A stretch of DNA of 64,000 nt, from positions 310,001 to 374,000 of the forward strand of contig CBDCPM010000004.1 in the NCBI GenBank assembly GCA_965220265.1. The letters run 5' to 3'. Each line of letters begins with the position of its first letter. Position 1 is the first letter of the stretch. Made by a program: the position numbers and the translations under genes. This document shows positions 62,322 to 64,000 of this stretch, piece after piece. The stretch is from Bin87 sp965220265 (GTDB lineage Bacteria > Chloroflexota > Dehalococcoidia > Lucifugimonadales > UBA3495). The notes beneath the pieces are model-generated. The model was given only the letters and a program-made list of their open reading frames with translations, was not told where the DNA came from and searched no databases.

Positions 62322-63881
62322 CTAAGGCACACCGGCTTTGCCGCTGACGTTCAATTCCACCAACCGCTTCAGGATTTCGTTTTCCGCTAAATCGACCGGC
62401 CAGCCGTAGGCATCTGACACGGCCCGGTCCAAGTCGGCGTGCGCCGATCGTAGCCAGGGCGGGTTTTCGTTGTACAGGCTGGTCATCGACCGGCGGTAAA
62501 CCCCATTGGGCTGGCACACGTTGCACCGCTGCGTGTCCAGGATTTGCGCCGCATTTGTCACTGCCGTGCGTTGCGCCCCAGTCGGCGTCGGAAACGGGAA
62601 CTTCTCAAAGCACTCGCTGATGATGTACCGCTGTCCCGATTCTTGTTCCCGCAATTGGGTGCCGATGGCGGCAGTCCAAATCTTGTGGATACAGCTTTCG
62701 AGTATGCCCAAGAAGTAATCGTCCGAGCGACCGAAATTAGTAACGGTCACGTCTGGCGTGAGGGTTGCATCTACAAACTGGAAATAGCGGTGCTTGGAGA
62801 CTTGGCAGGTCCCTATGTACCGGGACAACTGCCCGATGGCGTCGTTAAGCGCAGGCGTAGCGTCGTTAAACATCCACCAGTATTTCCGGCGATGTTCGCG
62901 CCTATTTTTGTCTCTTACAGGCTTAACGTGGTCGAGACAATGTCGGTAAGGCAAGTTGTATAGTTTTGCGTCTGCTTCGGACATAGTGCCGAAGTCGATT
63001 AGCCAGCGTTCTTTCGGCTTCCCGTTCAAGTCGCTGCCGATGATATAACGTTTTATGACATCGCTGTTGGGACGGCCGTTGGGGTTGCTGTCAGCCAGCA
63101 TGGAAGCTGAATCCTCAGAGGTCAAGTCGAATGGGCCACCCTTTTCTACTCCTCTGAAGCAGATGCCGGTGTTTTGCGCCAGGATTTGTGCCTTGTCCAA
63201 ATGCACGGCGTCGGCGAGGCGGGTGTCAATGTCGGTGGCCGACGCACCGTTGAGGGTTTTCTCGGTTTCACTGCCGTCGTCGAAGCACACGATAGCTACG
63301 TGGACGGCAGCTGAACCCGGTTCCTCCGGTTTCCATTCCAGATCATCGTAGGCTGCGAATATATCCCCAGTTTCCTTGATGCGTTCGAGTGTCCGGCGGT
63401 TACTACTGAATCGGATGGCCTGGGTTGCCAGCAGCCCCGCTCGCCCCGCCTTCCGATCAGATATCTGTGCGCGCGCTTGTTCAAACCAATAACAGCAAAG
63501 GTCAACTGCGCCGTCCAGTTCCGTTAAGTAAGTTTTGCGCAGTTTCTTGGTGTATCCCTCGCCCAAGTTATCGATCATATCCTTGGCGCCGAGGAACGGC
63601 GGGTTACCGATGATGTAGTCTGCCGCAGGCCATCGCGCTTTGACAGTAGTTGCGCCTCCGGCTTCGATTACGGCGTCGCGACATTCAATCCCGTCTATGT
63701 TGTTGAGTATAGGCCGATTGGTGTACTCAAACCCGTTGGCCTGGTGCCACTGGATATAGCCAATCCACAGGGAAGTCTTGGCCAATTGCGCCGCGTATTC
63801 GTTTATCTCCAGCCCCTGCATTTGGTTCGGGTTAACCATGGGAGCACCGGGGGTTTTGCCCATCGCGGTCTGGTAGTCCAT
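62322..63881 (-). pseudogene. MmeI-type (type IIL) methyltransferase, N-terminally truncated
   Basis: A 519-residue C-terminal part of a large class I DNA methyltransferase of MmeI/type IIL kind: LEINEYAAQLAKTSLWIGYIQWHQANGF, DYIIGNPPFLGAKDM (motif IV), and a target-recognition region ending FEKFPFPTP. Upstream the frame meets a TGA beside the border of an IS at about 63898. The nuclease domain and motif I, expected N-terminal, are missing. Not functional as a full enzyme unless the rest survives elsewhere. Confidence 0.75.
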
Positions 63882-63897
63882 GGCCCGCCGTTCTAGG

Positions 63898-64000
63898 GGG
63901 TGTCGTCAAAACAGTGAGAGGGTGGTAAATTGCCGGTAACAGGGAGAGTGTGGAAGGTGGAGAGTATGACGGCAGCGCACCGGCGCCACGATATGACAGA
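63898..64000 (+). mobile_element. Left end of an insertion sequence (partial, runs off window)
   Basis: Starts near GGGTGTCGTCAAAACAGTGA and carries an ATG at 63966 reading MTAAHRRHDMTD, the beginning of an IS5-type transposase (TDxxW follows in relatives). It borders the truncated methyltransferase, suggesting the IS caused the truncation. Only 103 bases are visible. Confidence 0.55.
63966..64000 (+). CDS. IS5-type transposase, start only
   Basis: Twelve codons (MTAAHRRHDMT) following GGTGGAGAG; cut by the window edge. Assigned by the RHDMTD start typical of IS5-family transposases. Confidence 0.4.
   Translation, partial: MTAAHRRHDMT

Noticed and set aside
62167..62526. Minus-strand frame after the methyltransferase fragment
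   Set aside because: Overlaps the end of the methyltransferase in another frame; only its last 35 residues look protein-like and no start or family could be supported.

Overview
The window reads as one contig of a GC-rich bacterium, most likely a Chloroflexota member of the SAR202/Dehalococcoidia type. This is inference from gene content; no rRNA is present to settle it. The indicators are DUF1501/DUF1800 pairs, many NHL, BNR and SMP-30 beta-propellers, an FMN/F420-type LLM oxidoreductase, a fumarylacetoacetase-family hydrolase, a HemQ-like protein typical of monoderms, and lipoproteins with long Ala/Pro/Thr linkers.

Left part (1-11.3 kb): a repeat-rich leader, then a plus-strand run of DUF1501, DUF1800, NHL propeller and glycolate-oxidase-like glcD-glcE-glcF. 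On the opposite strand are a DUF2283 pair, an alanine-glyoxylate-type aminotransferase and an SDR. GlcDEF (glycolate to glyoxylate) and the aminotransferase (glyoxylate to glycine) could form one pathway.

11.3-16.6 kb is a stack of mobile elements: an IS701-like element carrying a 114-bp MITE, then an ISAs1 element holding a 208-bp mini-element and an IS5 element, followed by a second 114-bp MITE. Target duplications let the order of insertion be read. Immediately after come tRNA-Ser(GCT), miaB and nadA, then Uma2, HemQ, an NHL propeller, a ComB-like phosphatase and an orphan DNA methyltransferase.

24-32.7 kb is a second accessory block. A two-gene unit of unknown function is split by the first of three IS1380 copies (4-bp target duplications CTAA, CTAA, TTTA). 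Between and after the copies lie remnants of a secreted protein and other genes. A 290-bp repeat is shared in inverted orientation between 1-290 and 24012-24312.

32.7-43.8 kb is mostly intact housekeeping and catabolic content: a penicillin-acylase-like Ntn hydrolase, two small membrane proteins, LLM oxidoreductase, PncC, an RND exporter, TlyA and enoyl-CoA hydratase. 43.6-53.7 kb is an oligopeptide/dipeptide ABC importer region. A 2.7-kb tandem duplication produced two solute-binding proteins for one permease pair, and a third paralogous operon is decaying through a chimeric deletion and frameshifts. No ATPase genes for these importers lie in the window.

53.7-64 kb: an aspartyl-protease-like protein, SMP-30 and BNR propellers, a type II restriction-modification system whose nuclease shows BglII-like catalytic spacing, a DUF4234 protein, a fumarylacetoacetase-family hydrolase, a HEPN/MNT pair with a frameshifted MNT, a PH-like membrane protein, and an MmeI-type methyltransferase fragment cut off at its N-terminus beside a new IS at the window edge. 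Several intergenic gaps carry one family of near-perfect palindromes (half-site GGGGCGAATGA).
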